A stretch of 7,610 bases of DNA from Lachnospiraceae bacterium UBA3645. GTDB taxonomy: Bacteria; Bacillota; Clostridia; Lachnospirales; Lachnospiraceae. Location: NCBI GenBank assembly GCA_002373555.1, contig DFKM01000216.1, forward strand, positions 1-7,610, written 5' to 3'. Of this stretch, positions 5,387 through 7,610 are shown one piece after another. Every line of letters begins with the position of its first letter. The first letter of the stretch is position 1. The translations under genes and the position numbers were made by a program. Under the pieces are notes generated by a model. The model ran no database searches and was not told the DNA's origin. It saw only the letters and a program-made list of their open reading frames with translations.

Positions 5387-6001
5387 ATGGATGAGGAATT
5401 AAAGAAAGAGGCTGAGGATATAAAGGAAGAGAACGCGAAGGCTGAAGAGGCCGGCGCCGAAGCTGCCGCGGAAGGCAGTGAGGGCCCCGCGGCGGAAAAA
5501 GAAGAAGCCGCAGGCAGCGGTGAGAACGCCGGCAAGGAAGCCGAAGCTGAACAGGATCCGCTCGAGAAGGCGCAGGAAGAGAATAAGGAACTGAACGACA
5601 GACTGCTGCGGCAGATGGCCGAGTTCGAGAACTTCCGGAAACGTACCGAGAAAGAGAAATCCGCCATGTTCGACATGGGCGCCCGGACCGTGATCGAAAA
5701 GATCCTTCCCGTGATCGACAATTTCGAGCGCGGCCTGGCCGGTGTGCCGGAAGAAGGAAAGAATGATCCTTTCGTGGACGGCATGGACAAGGTTTACAAG
5801 CAGCTGATGAAGGAACTCACCGATCTGGGCGTGAAGCCGATCGAGGCGAAGGGACAGCCTTTCAATCCCGACCTTCACAATGCGGTGATGCATATCGATG
5901 ATGATACGATCGATGAGAATACGGTCGTGGAGGAGTTCCAGAAGGGATACACGTTCAGAGACAGTATTGTCAGATACAGTATGGTGAAGGTGGCTAATTA
6001 G
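5387..6001 (+). CDS. grpE: Nucleotide exchange factor GrpE
   Basis: A 204-residue cytosolic co-chaperone that releases ADP from DnaK and so drives the Hsp70 cycle. Residues 1-57 are a low-complexity Glu/Ala-rich acidic tail, expected to be disordered. Residues 58-105 form the long dimerising helix, with RLLRQMAEFENFRKRTEKEK (72-91). VIDNFERGL (109-117) belongs to the four-helix bundle, and the C-terminal beta domain contains QPFNPDLHNAVM (157-168) and GYTFRDSIVRYSMVKVAN (187-204). ATG 5387 follows GGAGG (5375-5379) by seven bases and is eleven bases after the hrcA stop. Encoded between hrcA and dnaK as in the classical class I operon. The acidic tail is longer than in some homologues, but variable tails are normal for the family. 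Confidence 0.98.
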   Translation: MDEELKKEAEDIKEENAKAEEAGAEAAAEGSEGPAAEKEEAAGSGENAGKEAEAEQDPLEKAQEENKELNDRLLRQMAEFENFRKRTEKEKSAMFDMGARTVIEKILPVIDNFERGLAGVPEEGKNDPFVDGMDKVYKQLMKELTDLGVKPIEAKGQPFNPDLHNAVMHIDDDTIDENTVVEEFQKGYTFRDSIVRYSMVKVAN

Positions 6002-6004
6002 CCA
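5991..6004. other. Perfect 14-bp palindrome at the grpE stop
   Basis: TGGCTAATTAGCCA spans the grpE stop codon (TAG, 5999-6001). In RNA it can form a 5-bp stem with an AAUU loop. It is too weak to be a terminator alone but opens the structured grpE-dnaK spacer. Confidence 0.4.
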
Positions 6005-6011
6005 GGTGGAT

Positions 6012-6137
6012 GACGAGTCAGGGAAAACTTCCGGTACTCGGGCATGCCCCGCAAACGGCTTCGGGAAGTGAAAGCTTCAGACAAAGGCAGGGCCGTTTGC
6101 CGGCTGCATGGCCTCGTCCCTTCGGAAACGCGGACGA
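6012..6137 (+). ncRNA. Candidate structured RNA in the grpE-dnaK spacer
   Basis: No gene is evident in 6002-6258. The first half can fold strongly. The core stem is GCAAACGGC (6051-6059) with GCCGTTTGC (6092-6100), nine bp perfect, extended by CC/GG and by CATGC (6043-6047) with GCATG (6106-6110). Inside it GAAG/CTTC can pair. Outside, GACGAG (6012-6017) can pair with CTCGTC (6113-6118) to close the domain. Two competing hairpins exist: CGAGT (6014-6018) with ACTCG (6036-6040), and TCGTCC (6114-6119) with GGACGA (6132-6137). I recognise no known RNA family. It may be a processing or stability element, or a cis-regulator of dnaK. Confidence 0.45.
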
Positions 6138-6186
6138 AGCTCATGGGGAGCGAAAAGCGGAAGAATAAACGTTTTATTTCAACAAC

Positions 6187-6217
6187 TGACCTGATTACAG
6201 GTTTCAGATAAATCAGT
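6187..6217 (+). promoter_or_regulatory. Alternative hairpins in the dnaK leader
   Basis: CCTG-ATTA-CAGG with outer CTGA/TCAG (two-base bulge) gives a hairpin at 6186-6207. The overlapping CTGATT (6191-6196) can instead pair with AATCAG (6211-6216), so the two folds exclude each other. An AT-rich stretch with TTTTTT (6221-6226) follows, then the AGGAGG ribosome binding site (6245-6250). This could be a weak attenuator, a thermosensor or simply AT-rich leader. No convincing promoter of its own was found for dnaK. Confidence 0.3.
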
Positions 6218-6231
6218 AAATTTTTTATTAA

Positions 6232-7610
<1,379 letters not shown>

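Noticed and set aside
6196..6230. Separate sigma-A promoter for dnaK
   Set aside because: Only weak matches (TTACAG and TAAATT at about 17 bp) were seen; not good enough to list in an AT-rich leader.

Overview
The window reads as a chromosomal segment of a low-GC-phylum but compositionally GC-rich anaerobe, most likely a Clostridia/Lachnospiraceae-type Bacillota. The evidence is the hrcA-grpE-dnaK gene order behind a perfect CIRCE operator, a DnaK that lacks the roughly 25-residue insertion seen in proteobacterial homologues, strong GGAGG-type ribosome binding sites, and a TATGGTAAAAT-type promoter. The species cannot be named from the sequence alone. All recognised genes lie on the + strand.

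Layout. Positions 1-51 hold a near-perfect long palindrome of REP/RAYT-associated type. A MocR/GabR-type regulator (GntR helix-turn-helix plus aminotransferase-like domain) follows at 89-1480; the lysine that should bind PLP is a glutamine. A short palindromic repeat (1492-1537) and a promoter (1575-1604) lead into a two-gene unit: a YbjN-domain protein (1637-2095) and glycerol kinase glpK (2118-3611). An intrinsic terminator at 3655-3687 closes this unit.

From 3612 to about 4200 there is no credible gene, but the space is full of repeats of three different kinds. These are a degenerate 36-bp tandem array (3626-3769), four copies of a CATGCA-N23/24-CACACCCAT motif arranged symmetrically as two forward and two inverted copies around a centre near 3943 (3806-4081), and a 22-bp tandem array (4094-4163). 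The inner pair of the inverted motif forms a 21-bp perfect stem that looks like a bidirectional terminator.

The heat-shock operon begins with a sigma-A promoter (4214-4242) and a perfect CIRCE operator (4255-4281). It continues with hrcA (4329-5375), grpE (5387-6001) and dnaK (6259 to the window edge, truncated). HrcA is the repressor that binds CIRCE, GrpE is the nucleotide exchange factor of DnaK, and DnaK is the Hsp70 chaperone, so the operon encodes its own repressor together with part of the chaperone machine. The 257-bp grpE-dnaK gap is unusually long for this operon. It contains several strong, partly mutually exclusive RNA stems and is the best candidate here for an undescribed cis-acting or processed RNA.

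The coding genes are ordinary except for the MocR active-site substitution. The unusual material is in the non-coding DNA: the inverted four-copy repeat and the structured grpE-dnaK spacer.
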